A stretch of DNA of 64,000 bases from Hyphomicrobium facile (GTDB lineage Bacteria; Pseudomonadota; Alphaproteobacteria; Rhizobiales; Hyphomicrobiaceae), in assembly GCF_900116175.1 (NCBI RefSeq), contig NZ_FPCH01000004.1, positions 1-64,000 on the forward strand. The letters run 5' to 3'. The position numbers were made by a program, and so were the translations under genes. The notes under the pieces are model-generated. The model was given only the letters and a program-made list of their open reading frames with translations. It searched no databases and was not told where the DNA came from. Positions 44,260 to 54,224 of this stretch are shown here, piece by piece. Each line of letters opens with the position of its first letter. Positions within the stretch are counted from its first letter, which is position 1.

Positions 44260-45791
44260 CATCGAGCTCCAACAATCCGTTGAACATGGCGAAATACGCC
44301 ATTGGCGGAGCCGCGCATCAAACGCCGTCAAAAACAGCCCTGCTCGTCTACGATACCCAGAAGCCTGAAAGCCCGTTGGAGACGTGGTCGTTCGCGGAGA
44401 TCGAGGATGCCGTTCTTCGGCTCGCAGCCGGACTGGCCGGACGCGGCCTGAAGCCCGGCGAAAGAGTTGCCATCCGTCTCGGAAATTCGAGCCAATCGGC
44501 GCTTCTGTTCTTCGCGGCGATTGCGGGCGGCTTCGTCGCGCTGCCGCTTTCCGATCAGTTGACCGCTCCGGAACTGAAGGCGCTGCTTGAGGATAGCGGC
44601 GCCTCGGCCATCGCAACCTTCGAACCATTGGCGGCCGGCATCGCACCCGGCATCATCGAATTCTCAGCCGAAGATATAGCATCCCTCATCCGCACGTCCG
44701 AACGAGCCGATTATGCAGCGACCAATGCGGACGATCCGGCATTCCTGATCTATACGTCGGGCACGACAGCAAAGCCCAAAGGCGTTCTGCACGCCCATCG
44801 CTCGGCCATGGGACGCCGGCCCATGTATCAAGGGTGGTTCGGCATCACCGCTGATGACCGGATGCTCCACGCCGGCGGGTTCAACTGGACATTCACGCTC
44901 GGCGTCGGTCTGACAGACCCATGGGCGAACGGCGCGACAGCCATCGTTTGCACCGGAAAGAAATCTCCCGAGCTTTGGCCGGCCATCATCGCGGCAACGG
45001 GGGCAACCCTCTTCGCCGCCGTCCCGGGCGTATTCCGCCAGATATTGAAATACGCGCGCCCCACGCCCGGCTCACTCGGCAAGTTGCGCCACGGCTTGAT
45101 GGGCGGAGAAACACCGCCACCAGGCCTCGTCGAAGATTGGGGCAGCGCCACTGGCCTACCGCTCTACGAAGCACTCGGCATGAGCGAAATATCGACCTAC
45201 ATCTCGACCGGCCCCGACGTTCCGTATCGTCCGGGAACCGTCGGCAAACCTCAAGCAGGACGGCGCGTTGCGATCATCCCCACCGGGGGCGGAAGCGAGC
45301 CGCTCCCTCCGGGACAGGAAGGTCTGATCGCCGTCCACCGTTCCGATCCGGGCATGATGCTTGGCTATTGGAACCGCCCGGACGAAGAAGCGGAAGTGTA
45401 CCGCGGCGAATGGTTTATCGGCGGCGATCTGGGCTCCCTCGATGCCGATGGCTACATCACGCACCTCGGCCGCGTGAACGAGCTGATGAACGCGGGCGGC
45501 TATCGCGTCTCGCCGCTCGAGATCGAATCCGCGCTCGCACCATGCCCCGGCGTCGCCGAAGTCGCCTGCACCGAAATCCGCGTCAAAAGCGGCGTTTCGA
45601 TCATCGGCGCCTTCGTGGTTCCGACTGAAGGGGCACCGAAGAATGCCGCCGCGGTCAAGGCATTCGCCAGCGAACACCTCGCAGCCTACAAGGTGCCGCG
45701 TGAAATCGTCTTCGTCGATCGGCTCCCGCGGACACCCAATGGCAAGGTGCAGCGCAAAGCCCTCGCCGCGCTCATCGCGACGAGCCCCTGA
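44256..45791 (+). CDS. AMP-forming acyl-CoA synthetase
   Basis: 511 residues of the ANL superfamily. It activates a carboxylic acid to the acyl-AMP and transfers it to CoA. Motifs: P-loop FLIYTSGTTAKPKGVLHAH, GLPLYEALGMSEISTYIS (A5), FIGGDLGSLDADGYITHLGRVNELMNAGGYRVSPLEIESAL (A7-A8) and PRTPNGKVQRKAL with the adenylation lysine. The ATG at 44256 overlaps the TGA of the binding-protein gene, so translation is coupled. That pairing is unusual and suggests the imported ligand, or a product of it, is CoA-activated. Benzoate- or medium-chain-acid type ligases look most alike; the substrate is unknown. Confidence 0.88.
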   Translation: MTSSSNNPLNMAKYAIGGAAHQTPSKTALLVYDTQKPESPLETWSFAEIEDAVLRLAAGLAGRGLKPGERVAIRLGNSSQSALLFFAAIAGGFVALPLSDQLTAPELKALLEDSGASAIATFEPLAAGIAPGIIEFSAEDIASLIRTSERADYAATNADDPAFLIYTSGTTAKPKGVLHAHRSAMGRRPMYQGWFGITADDRMLHAGGFNWTFTLGVGLTDPWANGATAIVCTGKKSPELWPAIIAATGATLFAAVPGVFRQILKYARPTPGSLGKLRHGLMGGETPPPGLVEDWGSATGLPLYEALGMSEISTYISTGPDVPYRPGTVGKPQAGRRVAIIPTGGGSEPLPPGQEGLIAVHRSDPGMMLGYWNRPDEEAEVYRGEWFIGGDLGSLDADGYITHLGRVNELMNAGGYRVSPLEIESALAPCPGVAEVACTEIRVKSGVSIIGAFVVPTEGAPKNAAAVKAFASEHLAAYKVPREIVFVDRLPRTPNGKVQRKALAALIATSP

Positions 45792-45801
45792 TCGAGCGGG
45801 C

Positions 45802-48800
45802 TTAAGCCGCCTTCTTCGTCTTCGCCGCGATGTCGGCGAACTGCTGAACGACCGCTCTCACGCCCTTCAGGCGCATCTCCGGCAAATCCCAATCGGAGCG
45901 ATAGACGAGGCGCTGATCGGGCTGCACCTTGAGCGCGCCGCGTGAATTCTGCACGAATGCGATGAGCCCTTCCGGGTTCGCAAACTTCGCCTTGTGCAGC
46001 GTAATGACAGCGCCCTTCGGTCCCGCATCGACCTTCGCGATGCCGGCCATGCGGCAAAGGCCCTTGATCTCCATGACGTCGAGAAGATGCTCGACCTCGG
46101 GCGGCAGCGGACCGAACCGGTCGACAAGCTCCGCCGCGAACGCATCGATCTCCGACCGCTTCTCCAAGCTCGACAGTCGCCGGTAAAGGCCAAGCCGAAG
46201 CTGTAGATCGGCAACGTACGTTTCCGGAATCATGATCGACGTGCCGAGCTGGATCTCCGGGCTCCACTTGTCGTCGGCTTCGAGATCCCCGCCCTTCATC
46301 GCCGAAACGGCTTCTTCCAGCATCGACTGGTAGAGTTCGAAACCGACCTCCTTGATGTGGCCGGATTGCTCTTCGCCGAGAAGGTTGCCGCCGCCACGAA
46401 TATCGAGATCGTGCGATGCCAGCGAGAAACCCGCACCCAGCGTATCGAGGGATTGCAGAACCTTGAGCCGCTTTTCTGCGCCTTCGGTGAGCTTCTGTCC
46501 CGGCGGCGTCGTGATGTAGGCATAGGCTCGCGTCTTCGAACGGCCGACGCGCCCACGAAGCTGATAGAGCTGCGCCAAGCCAAACATATCGGCCCGGTGA
46601 ACGATGAGCGTATTGGCGTTCGGCACATCGAGGCCGGACTCGACGATCGCCGTCGACAGTAGAATGTCGTACTTGCCCTCGTAGAACGCCGTCATCACGT
46701 CCTCGAGCTCCGTCGGCGTCATCTGACCCGTCGCACGCGCGAAGACGAGATCGGGCACGGCCTCGCGGAGGAATTCGGACATCTCATCGAGATCGGAAAT
46801 CCGCGGCGCCACGTAATACGTCTGCCCGCCGCGGAAACGCTCTCGCCGCAGCGCCTCTTTCAGAATGACCGGATCGAATGGCGAGATGAATGTCCGCACC
46901 GCCAAACGATCGACGGGCGGCGTGGTGATCAGCGAAAGCTCGCGCACGCCCGTCAAGGCAAGCTGCAGCGTGCGCGGAATCGGCGTCGCAGACAGCGTCA
47001 GCACATGCACGTCTTCGCGCATCTTCTTCAGGCGCTCTTTGTGATTGACGCCGAAGTGCTGCTCTTCGTCGATGATCAGAAGGCCGAGCCGTGCGAACTC
47101 TATACCCTTGCCGAGCAAGGCATGCGTACCGACGACGATATCGATATCGCCGGATTTCACTCCGGCCTTTACCTCGGCAAGCTCCTTCGTCCCAACCATG
47201 CGCGACGCCTGCGCGATTTTCACGGGGAGGCCCTGGAACCGCTGCGTGAACGTGCGGAAATGTTGCCGCGCAAGCAGCGTCGTCGGAACGACGACGGCGA
47301 CCTGCAAACCGTTCATCGCCGCGACGAATGCGGCGCGAATGGCGACTTCCGTCTTGCCGAAGCCGACGTCGCCACAGACGAGCCGGTCCATCGGCTTGCC
47401 CGATGCGAGATCGCCGAGCACCGCATCGATGCTGGCGGCCTGATCCTCCGTCTCCTCATAGGGAAACCGCGCGACGAACTCGTCGTAAGCACCTGTCGGC
47501 GGAACGAGCACCGGAGCTTCCCGCAGCGCCCGAAGCGCCGCGATCTTGATGAGCTCGTTCGCGATCTCGCGAAGACGCTTCTTGAGCTTCGCCTTGCGTG
47601 TCTGCCAGCCGACGCCGCCGAGCCGGTCGAGCTGGGCATCGCCTTCATCAGCACCGTAACGCGTCAGAAGCTCGATGTTCTCGACGGGCAGGAACAGCTT
47701 GTCGCCGCCGGCATACTGCAGCTCGAGACAGTCGTGCGGCGCCCCGAGCGCCGTGATCGTCTGGAGCCCTGAGAACCGGCCGATACCGTGATCGCTGTGA
47801 ACGACGAGATCGCCGACCGAGAGGCTCGTCGCTTCTGTGAGAACGTCCGCCGCCTTGCGGGCGCGACGGCGTTGGCGCACCAGGCGGTCGCCAAGAATGT
47901 CCTGTTCGGCAACGACCGCGAAATCCGGCGTCTCGAAACCTTCCTCGATTCCGAACACCGCGAACGCCGTCTCGCCGGGCGGGAGCGCAAGCACTTCCGC
48001 GAAGTTCTCTACTTTCACGGCGTTCTCGAGACCATGATCTTCGAGCAGCGTAATCAGGCGTTCGCGCGCCCCCGGCGTCCAGGCCGCAAGAATGACCCGG
48101 CGGTTCTCCGCGTGAACGCGCCGGATATGCGCAACCGCTGCATCGAAAACGTTGGCGTCAGGATTGGCGCGTTCGGCAGCGAACGTTCGCCCGCGCTTTC
48201 CGTGCATCGAATAAACGTTAGTCGCGCCGGGATCGTCGAACGGCGTCAGACGCGAGACTGTCCGCGAACCGAGCGCCGCCGCCCAATCCTTGGCGTCGAG
48301 AAACATCTGGTCGGGCGGCACGGGCTTGTAGGGCGGCGCGCCAAAGCGCTGGCCCTCGAGTGAATCGACGCGCGCCTCGTAGTGCTCGCGGATCTGCTCG
48401 AAGCGCCGCTCGATCGCTTCATCGTCGAGATGATCGAAGCTGACGCCAACCCCCGGCAGATAGTCGAACAGCGTCTCGAGGTGAGGGTGAAAGAACGGCA
48501 GCCAGTGTTCCTGGCCGACGTAACGCCGCCCGCTGCTGACCGATTCATAAAGCGGATCGTCGCCCGTGTTGCCGCCGAACAGGGCGACATAGCGCGTCCG
48601 GAACAACGCCGTCGCCGCTTCCCCGAAAGCGACTTCGCTGACGGGCATCAACGAAAATTTCGGAACCGGCTTCAGCGAGCGCTGCGTCTCCGCGTCGAAG
48701 GCCTTGATGGACTCGAGTGTATCGCCGAAGAAATCGAGACGGATGGGATTGCTCCGCCCAGGCGGATATAGATCGATGATGCCGCCGCGCTGCGCATATT

Positions 48801-49287
48801 CGCCGGGCTCCATGACCGTGCTCGACCGGTCGTAGCCGTAGGATTCGAGACGCTTGATGAGATCCGCCGGATCGAGCCGCGTCGCCGGCGCGATCGTCTT
48901 GACGGCGCCCCGAATGAAGCTCCGCGGCGGCAGGCGCTGCAAAATCGCATTGATGGTCGTCAGCACCAGCGTCGGCTTTTTGCGTCCGCCGACGGCAAGC
49001 TTTCCGAGCGCCGTGATCCGCTTCGACACGATTTCGGGATTAGGGCTCGTCCGGTCGTAAGGAACGGTATCCCACGACGGAAACGGCACGATGGCGATGT
49101 CGGGAGCAAAAAACGCAACGGCCGCCTGAAGCTCATCGAGCCGGCGGTCGTCGCGCGCGATGTGGAGGTGCAGGCCGGGCTGATCGCCGGTCCGCGCAGC
49201 CTTCGTGATATCGGCAACGACGCGGCCGTCAAAACCTTCCGGAACACCCGTAAATACGGCGCGAGAGTTTTGCACTTTTGTTGTCAT
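45802..49287 (-). CDS. mfd: transcription-repair coupling factor
   Basis: 1161 residues, full length. Mfd removes stalled RNA polymerase and recruits UvrA. Order: UvrB-like N-terminal part (residues 1-350), RNA polymerase-interacting domain (VGDLVVHSDHGIGRFSGLQTI), translocase (GDVGFGKTEVAIRAAF with Walker A, IIDEEQHFGVNHKERLK as DEEQ box, TLSATPIPRTLQLAL, ARATGQM, and QLRGRVGRSKTRAYAY), and the C-terminal TRCF domain. The gene follows sdhE by 10 bases on the same strand and converges with the acyl-CoA ligase. Confidence 0.97.
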   Translation of the reverse strand: MTTKVQNSRAVFTGVPEGFDGRVVADITKAARTGDQPGLHLHIARDDRRLDELQAAVAFFAPDIAIVPFPSWDTVPYDRTSPNPEIVSKRITALGKLAVGGRKKPTLVLTTINAILQRLPPRSFIRGAVKTIAPATRLDPADLIKRLESYGYDRSSTVMEPGEYAQRGGIIDLYPPGRSNPIRLDFFGDTLESIKAFDAETQRSLKPVPKFSLMPVSEVAFGEAATALFRTRYVALFGGNTGDDPLYESVSSGRRYVGQEHWLPFFHPHLETLFDYLPGVGVSFDHLDDEAIERRFEQIREHYEARVDSLEGQRFGAPPYKPVPPDQMFLDAKDWAAALGSRTVSRLTPFDDPGATNVYSMHGKRGRTFAAERANPDANVFDAAVAHIRRVHAENRRVILAAWTPGARERLITLLEDHGLENAVKVENFAEVLALPPGETAFAVFGIEEGFETPDFAVVAEQDILGDRLVRQRRRARKAADVLTEATSLSVGDLVVHSDHGIGRFSGLQTITALGAPHDCLELQYAGGDKLFLPVENIELLTRYGADEGDAQLDRLGGVGWQTRKAKLKKRLREIANELIKIAALRALREAPVLVPPTGAYDEFVARFPYEETEDQAASIDAVLGDLASGKPMDRLVCGDVGFGKTEVAIRAAFVAAMNGLQVAVVVPTTLLARQHFRTFTQRFQGLPVKIAQASRMVGTKELAEVKAGVKSGDIDIVVGTHALLGKGIEFARLGLLIIDEEQHFGVNHKERLKKMREDVHVLTLSATPIPRTLQLALTGVRELSLITTPPVDRLAVRTFISPFDPVILKEALRRERFRGGQTYYVAPRISDLDEMSEFLREAVPDLVFARATGQMTPTELEDVMTAFYEGKYDILLSTAIVESGLDVPNANTLIVHRADMFGLAQLYQLRGRVGRSKTRAYAYITTPPGQKLTEGAEKRLKVLQSLDTLGAGFSLASHDLDIRGGGNLLGEEQSGHIKEVGFELYQSMLEEAVSAMKGGDLEADDKWSPEIQLGTSIMIPETYVADLQLRLGLYRRLSSLEKRSEIDAFAAELVDRFGPLPPEVEHLLDVMEIKGLCRMAGIAKVDAGPKGAVITLHKAKFANPEGLIAFVQNSRGALKVQPDQRLVYRSDWDLPEMRLKGVRAVVQQFADIAAKTKKAA

Positions 49288-49297
49288 CTAATGCGTC

Positions 49298-49573
49298 TTA
49301 TCTCGTCTCTGCCGTAAGGCCATGGAAGGCCCGAATATCGTTCAGCAGGTCCTCGAATTCGATGCCGCTGTAACCCTGGCCGGAGAAGATCCACTGCTGG
49401 AGTGAGGGATCGGGAATTGTCATGAAACGCTCGAAGCGCTCGATCTGTTCAGGAGTATAGGAGGGAAGCCGGTCATCAGCATAGCGCCCGACCAGCACGT
49501 CCATTTCCTTGGTGCCGCGGTGGTGAGCGCGATAGGACGCACGCCGCCTCCTCGCCTCGAGATCGTCCGTCAT
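49298..49573 (-). CDS. sdhE: FAD assembly factor SdhE
   Basis: About 91 residues from ATG 49573 (MTDDLEARRRRASYRAHHRG), or 97 from the ATG at 49591. SdhE helps attach FAD to the succinate dehydrogenase flavoprotein. The RGTKEMDVLVGRYAD block (RGxxEMD) near residue 20 and FERFMTIPDPSLQQWIFSGQ are family marks. It lies ahead of mfd and divergent from recG, an arrangement I recall in many alphaproteobacteria. The frame is open upstream to 49654, in a region overlapping the spacer before recG. Confidence 0.9.
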   Translation of the reverse strand: MTDDLEARRRRASYRAHHRGTKEMDVLVGRYADDRLPSYTPEQIERFERFMTIPDPSLQQWIFSGQGYSGIEFEDLLNDIRAFHGLTAETR

Positions 49574-49773
49574 ATGAAGTCCGGGTTGCATGGCAATGGT
49601 AAAAGCGTCGGCAGCAGCTTGACTGAGCGCCGGCCGGCCGTCACGGTGCGCCATTCGCGAAGGGTTCCTATACCGCCCACTGCTCCCCGCGCCTAGCGCA
49701 CCCGGCGATGCTTATTGCCGCGACCAACGGTAGCGGCCCCGCGACACCTGCCAACGGCGAGCCTAATTCTACG

Positions 49774-51888
49774 ATGCGACCAGCCTTTCTCAATCCGCTT
49801 TTCGCGTCGGCGCAAACCCTGGCCGGGATCGGCCCGCGCCTCATTCTGCTTTTGAAAAAATGTCTGGCGCTGCCGCCCGGCGTTTCCGAGCCCCGTGTCA
49901 TCGATGTGCTGTGGCACATGCCGACCGGCGTGATTGACCGGCGCAGCCAGCCGGAGCTCGCAGCCGCCGTCCCCGGAACCATCGTCACGCTTGAACTGAG
50001 GGTGCTGAAGCACAAGCCCTCGCCGCGCGGCAACACCAAGGCCCCGTACAAGGTTACGTGCGAAGACGACACGGGCCGCATCGACCTCATCTTCTTCCAC
50101 GCCGAGCATAAATTCATCGAGCGTCAGCTGCCCGAAGGCGAAATCCGCTACGTCTCCGGACGCATCGAACGCTACGGCGAGCGGCTTCAGATGTCGCATC
50201 CTGATTACATCGTCTCGCCCGAAGCCCGTCACGAGATGCCGTTGCTGGAGCCGGTCTATCCGCTGACTGCGGGGCTCTCCGGAAAGATCGCGCTCAAAGC
50301 TGCGCGCCAGGCCGTCGAACGCGTTCCGGAACTTCCCGAGTGGCAGGAGGCGAGTTGGCTTGAAGCGCGAGACTGGCCGAAGTTCAACGAAGCGGTCGTC
50401 CGCGTCCATCGGCCGGGCGATGCGCAAGACGTCTCGAACGGCGCCATGTTTTGGCAACGCCTCGCCTATGACGAACTCCTCGCTGGGCAGCTCGCATTCG
50501 CGCTCGTCCGGCGAAACCTGAAGACGGAACGCGGACGCCGCCTGTCCGGCAACGGAAAAATCCGCGAGAAGATCGCCGCCGCACTCCCGTTTTCGCTCAC
50601 CGGATCGCAAACGAGCGCACTGGGCGAAATCGCGGACGACCTCGCCGCGCCCCACCGGATGCTGCGTCTGCTCCAGGGCGACGTGGGCTCCGGCAAAACC
50701 GTCGTCGCGCTGATGGCGATGGCCGTCGCCGTTGAAGCCGGAGCGCAAGCCGCGTTGATGGCGCCAACCGAAGTGCTCGCCCGCCAGCATATCGAGACGA
50801 TCGCACCGCTTGCCGACGCGGCAGGCCTGAGGATCGCCCTGCTCACGGGCCGCGAAAAAGGCAAAGCCCGCGAGGCCGTGTTATCGCGTCTCGCGACTGG
50901 CGAGATCGACATCCTGGTCGGAACGCACGCGCTCTTTCAATCCGACGTCCAGTTCAGGGACCTCGCCGTCGCCGTGATCGACGAGCAGCACCGCTTCGGC
51001 GTCCACCAGCGCATGGCGCTGCAATCGAAAGGATCGAACGGCGACACCAACGTCCTCGTCATGACCGCAACACCCATTCCGCGCACGCTTCTGATGACGC
51101 ACTACGGCGATCTCGATGTCTCGAAGCTCACCGAAAAGCCCGCCGGACGCAAACCCGTCGTCACCAAAGCTGTGCCGCTGGAATTGCTGGAACGCCTGAT
51201 CGATCGCGTTCGCGTCCAGCTCGAAGAAGGCGCGCAGGTCTACTGGGTCTGCCCGCTGATCGAAACGTCCGAGATTTCAGATCTCGCCGCCGCGGAAGAA
51301 CGGTTTGCGTATCTCCGCCAGATCTTCGGCGAAAGCGTCGGCCTTCTGCACGGAGGGCTGACGGGCAAGGAGAAGGACGAGACTATGGCGGCCTTCGCCG
51401 CCGGCCATCTGAAAATTCTCGTCGCGACGACCGTCATCGAAGTCGGCGTCAACGTTCCAAACGCCAACATCATGGTCATAGAGCACGCCGAGCGCTTCGG
51501 CTTGGCCCAGCTTCATCAGCTGCGCGGCCGCGTCGGCCGCGGCACGCGTGAATCGTTCTGCATGCTGCTCTACAAAGCGCCGCTCGGAGAAACCGCCGAA
51601 GCGCGACTGAAGATGATGGAAGAGACCGAGGACGGCTTTAAGATCGCCGAGAAAGATCTCGAACTTCGCGGCGGCGGCGAAATCCTGGGCGCCCGGCAGA
51701 GCGGCGCGCCGGGCTTCCGGATTGCAGAGGTCCCCGGCCGCGAGGCGCTGCTCGAAGCCGCCCATGACGACGCCGAACTCATTCTCCAGAAAGATCCGAA
51801 CCTCGTCTCGGCCCGCGGTCAGGCGCTCAGAACGCTGCTCTATCTCTTCGAATGCGACGAAGCGGTTCGCCTGTTTCGCGCGGCCTAA
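49774..51888 (+). CDS. recG: ATP-dependent DNA helicase RecG
   Basis: 704 residues from ATG 49774 (MRPAFLNPLFASAQTLAGIGPRL, the usual family beginning; frame extends to 49708). RecG remodels stalled forks and Holliday junctions. Wedge (OB) domain in the first 280 residues (RIDLIFFHAEHKFIERQLPEGEIRYVSGRIERYGERLQMSHPDY), then helicase motifs LLQGDVGSGKTVVALMAM, VAVIDEQHRFGVHQR (DEQH), MTATPIPRTL, VATTVIEVGVNVPNANIMV and LHQLRGRVGRG. Its stop overlaps the stop of the convergent DUF502 gene by two to four bases. Confidence 0.97.
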   Translation: MRPAFLNPLFASAQTLAGIGPRLILLLKKCLALPPGVSEPRVIDVLWHMPTGVIDRRSQPELAAAVPGTIVTLELRVLKHKPSPRGNTKAPYKVTCEDDTGRIDLIFFHAEHKFIERQLPEGEIRYVSGRIERYGERLQMSHPDYIVSPEARHEMPLLEPVYPLTAGLSGKIALKAARQAVERVPELPEWQEASWLEARDWPKFNEAVVRVHRPGDAQDVSNGAMFWQRLAYDELLAGQLAFALVRRNLKTERGRRLSGNGKIREKIAAALPFSLTGSQTSALGEIADDLAAPHRMLRLLQGDVGSGKTVVALMAMAVAVEAGAQAALMAPTEVLARQHIETIAPLADAAGLRIALLTGREKGKAREAVLSRLATGEIDILVGTHALFQSDVQFRDLAVAVIDEQHRFGVHQRMALQSKGSNGDTNVLVMTATPIPRTLLMTHYGDLDVSKLTEKPAGRKPVVTKAVPLELLERLIDRVRVQLEEGAQVYWVCPLIETSEISDLAAAEERFAYLRQIFGESVGLLHGGLTGKEKDETMAAFAAGHLKILVATTVIEVGVNVPNANIMVIEHAERFGLAQLHQLRGRVGRGTRESFCMLLYKAPLGETAEARLKMMEETEDGFKIAEKDLELRGGGEILGARQSGAPGFRIAEVPGREALLEAAHDDAELILQKDPNLVSARGQALRTLLYLFECDEAVRLFRAA

Positions 51889-52709
51889 GCAGCAGGCTTG
51901 TCGCTGCCCAAACGGAAACGCGACGCCTTCTTCTCCGCCGCCGCAAGCCGCTTCATCTTCTCCGCGACGTCCGGCATGACGATGCCGCCCGAGAGAACGA
52001 TCTTCGCCGCTTCCTCGACAGTCATCGACAGGAACACCACGTTCGCACGCGGTACGAAGCAGATGAATCCGGTGGGCGGCACAATGCCGGTCGGCATGAA
52101 AACGGTCAGAAGATCTTCGGCGCCGCCCGGCTTCGCGTCCTTGATCTCGCCGGTCGTCTCGCCCGTCACGAACACGAGGCTCCAGATTTCCTTCGACGGG
52201 AATTCGATCATCCCGACCTTTTGGAAACTCGAGTTTGGGCCCGTCGTCGAGATGACGCTCTCGAAAATCTGCTTCAGCGCCCCGTAGACGTTGCGAACGA
52301 TCGGCGTGCGCGACATCATGAGCTCGCCCGAGGAGACGAGCGTCCGCCCGAGCAGGTTGGCAGCGAGCGCGCCGATCAGCGTCAGCCCGACGATGGCGAT
52401 GACGAGCCCAAGTCCCGGCAACGGAAACGGCAGATACGTATCGGGATTGAACGTCGTCGGCAGAAGGGGCTTGATCCAGGCATCGATCCAATGGATGACG
52501 CCCCACATGATCCAAAGCGTGATCGTGACCGGACCGACGATGACGAGACCGGTCAGAAAAGCGTTGCGGATCCGCGATCCGAGCCGCCATCCCGTTTTGC
52601 CGTCATCGCTGACGAGCCGCTTGAGCCCAGCGGTCAGCTGTGCATCCGTCTTCGCGTCGGCGCCCAAAGAACTGCGAGGGCCGGGGTCGTGAGCAGACGG
52701 TGGGGCCAT
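51885..52709 (-). CDS. DUF502 membrane protein
   Basis: 274 residues. Two membrane helices (NAFLTGLVIVGPVTITLWIMWGVIHWI and LGLVIAIVGLTLIGALAANLLGR) enclose the LPFPLPGLG loop, then SRTPIVRNVYGALKQIFESV and FPSKEIWSLVFVTGETTGEI, all DUF502 marks. C-terminal region is cytoplasmic, helical (EEAAKIVLSGGIVMPDVAEKMKRLAAAEKK). Function unknown. Its 3' end overlaps recG's. Inner membrane. Confidence 0.9.
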   Translation of the reverse strand: MAPPSAHDPGPRSSLGADAKTDAQLTAGLKRLVSDDGKTGWRLGSRIRNAFLTGLVIVGPVTITLWIMWGVIHWIDAWIKPLLPTTFNPDTYLPFPLPGLGLVIAIVGLTLIGALAANLLGRTLVSSGELMMSRTPIVRNVYGALKQIFESVISTTGPNSSFQKVGMIEFPSKEIWSLVFVTGETTGEIKDAKPGGAEDLLTVFMPTGIVPPTGFICFVPRANVVFLSMTVEEAAKIVLSGGIVMPDVAEKMKRLAAAEKKASRFRLGSDKPAA

Positions 52710-52753
52710 TCTCTCCTACGCGAGCTGATAGCCCGATGGAGACCGGGCGAGCC

Positions 52754-54103
52754 TCAGTTTGTCACGACAAGACAATCAAGGCCACTGGTTCGAAGTTTGT
52801 TGCAGAGACCGCGCGGCTCATCCTGCGAGGCATAGCCCCCGATCCGCACGCGATAAAATGTCCCCATGCTGCCGATGACGGCCTCATCGACGGTCGGAAC
52901 GTGATCGGAAAGATCGGAGCCATGCTGGGCGATGAGGTTCTGCGCCAATGCTTCGGCGTCTGCGCGCGACCTGAGAGCCGCGATATGAATCTTATACTTG
53001 CCCTTGGCCGCGACGGCCTTTGGTTTGGTCTCGGCTGCGAGCGCAATTTTCGTGGGCTTTGCGGCAGCACTGCCCGGCGCGACGACGGTCGCGTTGCTCC
53101 AACTCGACGTTTCAGGAGCGCCGGATGTGGAAGCTGTCGTCACCGCTTCACTACCCGCAGGACTACTCGTTGACGGCGCTGTGGAAGACGTCGATCCGCC
53201 CCCGAACATGTTGGAGAAAAAGCCGGTCACGTTGCCGGGTATGGCGCTGACCGTCTGGCCGAACGACGACCCGCCGCCCGACGGCGCCGCCACCGGACTA
53301 GCGTCGCCACCGTATCCGGACGGCGAAGCAATCGATTGAACGGTCGAACTCTCTCCCGCTGCGGTAGCACGAGCACGCGCCGCCTCCTGCGCGGCCTCAC
53401 TGTTGGCGTCCTGTCGCGTAATCGTCGCCGACGTGCCGTCTCCGGAGCCAGCACCACCACCCTGGCCACCGGCCGCTTCGGCAATAGCCGCAGCTGAAAG
53501 CCCCGCCGATCCGGCATTAGGGCCCGGCGCTGGATTCGCAACGACCTTGGAGCCTGTAGCACCGGCTGCCGGTTGAGCGGCGGCGATAACGCGCTGATCC
53601 GGCGTGCTGCCCGTGTCTTCGAGGCCCGCCATCCGATAGGCTTCCGAGCGCTCCGCAATCGCCGACTTCTGGTCGCTCGGGCTAAGCCCGTTCTTCAACC
53701 AGATCGCGCTCGTGAGGTCCGAAATAGCGAGACCGGGCTTGTTCTCTCGTTTGTAGGCAAGGCCGCGGGTGTAAAGGGCTTTCGCCATTTCTGAGGCCGA
53801 AAGCACGCCCGCCTTGACGGCAATCGTCAGCTGACCAATCGCGTTTTGGTGACGGCCGGCGGCATATTCCTTCAACCCGGCGTCATAAGCCTTTTTCGCA
53901 GCCGCGATCGCGATAGCTTTCTGTTCGGCGTCACTGTCGCCGCCGCCGCTTTGGCCAGCTTTCGGCCCCTGCGTCGCCTGGCTTGCGGACTTTGCCTTGG
54001 CAGCTTCGCCCGCGGATGGCCAGCCGGCGAGGCCGCCGGCAAACACGCACGTCGCGATGGCAGCGAGCGCCATGGGGCGCGCCAACACCTGGAACTGCGT
54101 CAT
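52754..54103 (-). CDS. SPOR-domain protein with helical repeat region
   Basis: 449 residues from ATG 54103 (MTQFQVLARPMALAAIATCVFAGG, signal peptide; a TTG at 54121 is the longer option). Residues 60-160 contain two TPR-like units (AAAKKAYDAGLKEYAAGRHQNAIGQL and KALYTRGLAYKRENKPGLAISDL). Next is about 180 residues of low-complexity Ala/Ser/Gly. The C-terminus is a SPOR domain: KYKIHIAALRSRADAEALAQNLIAQHG and FYRVRIGGYASQDEPRGLCNKLRTSGLDCLV. SPOR domains bind denuded peptidoglycan glycan strands at septa, so a cell-envelope or division role is inferred. Second SPOR-like protein lies at 57.9 kb. Confidence 0.85.
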   Translation of the reverse strand: MTQFQVLARPMALAAIATCVFAGGLAGWPSAGEAAKAKSASQATQGPKAGQSGGGDSDAEQKAIAIAAAKKAYDAGLKEYAAGRHQNAIGQLTIAVKAGVLSASEMAKALYTRGLAYKRENKPGLAISDLTSAIWLKNGLSPSDQKSAIAERSEAYRMAGLEDTGSTPDQRVIAAAQPAAGATGSKVVANPAPGPNAGSAGLSAAAIAEAAGGQGGGAGSGDGTSATITRQDANSEAAQEAARARATAAGESSTVQSIASPSGYGGDASPVAAPSGGGSSFGQTVSAIPGNVTGFFSNMFGGGSTSSTAPSTSSPAGSEAVTTASTSGAPETSSWSNATVVAPGSAAAKPTKIALAAETKPKAVAAKGKYKIHIAALRSRADAEALAQNLIAQHGSDLSDHVPTVDEAVIGSMGTFYRVRIGGYASQDEPRGLCNKLRTSGLDCLVVTN

Positions 54104-54205
54104 TGTACGTACCTTCCCCAATGGTCACGTTCTAGATTGCGCAACCTCCCCTCAGGGTATTGCAATCATTTGAACGAGGCAAATTGTGGGCCCCCGCCCC
54201 CTTAT

Positions 54206-54224
54206 ACCGGCTTTTTTAGCCGGT
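54206..54224 (-). terminator. hairpin at the glmS stop
   Basis: ACCGGCT (54206-54212) pairs with AGCCGGT (54218-54224), loop TTTTT, and touches the glmS stop codon (54224-54226). No T-run follows on the minus strand. Weak terminator at best. Confidence 0.4.

Noticed and set aside
51277-52590. 437-codon minus-strand frame over the recG end and the DUF502 gene
   Set aside because: Lies in the wrong frame relative to DUF502 and antisense to recG; composition is Arg-rich without motifs.
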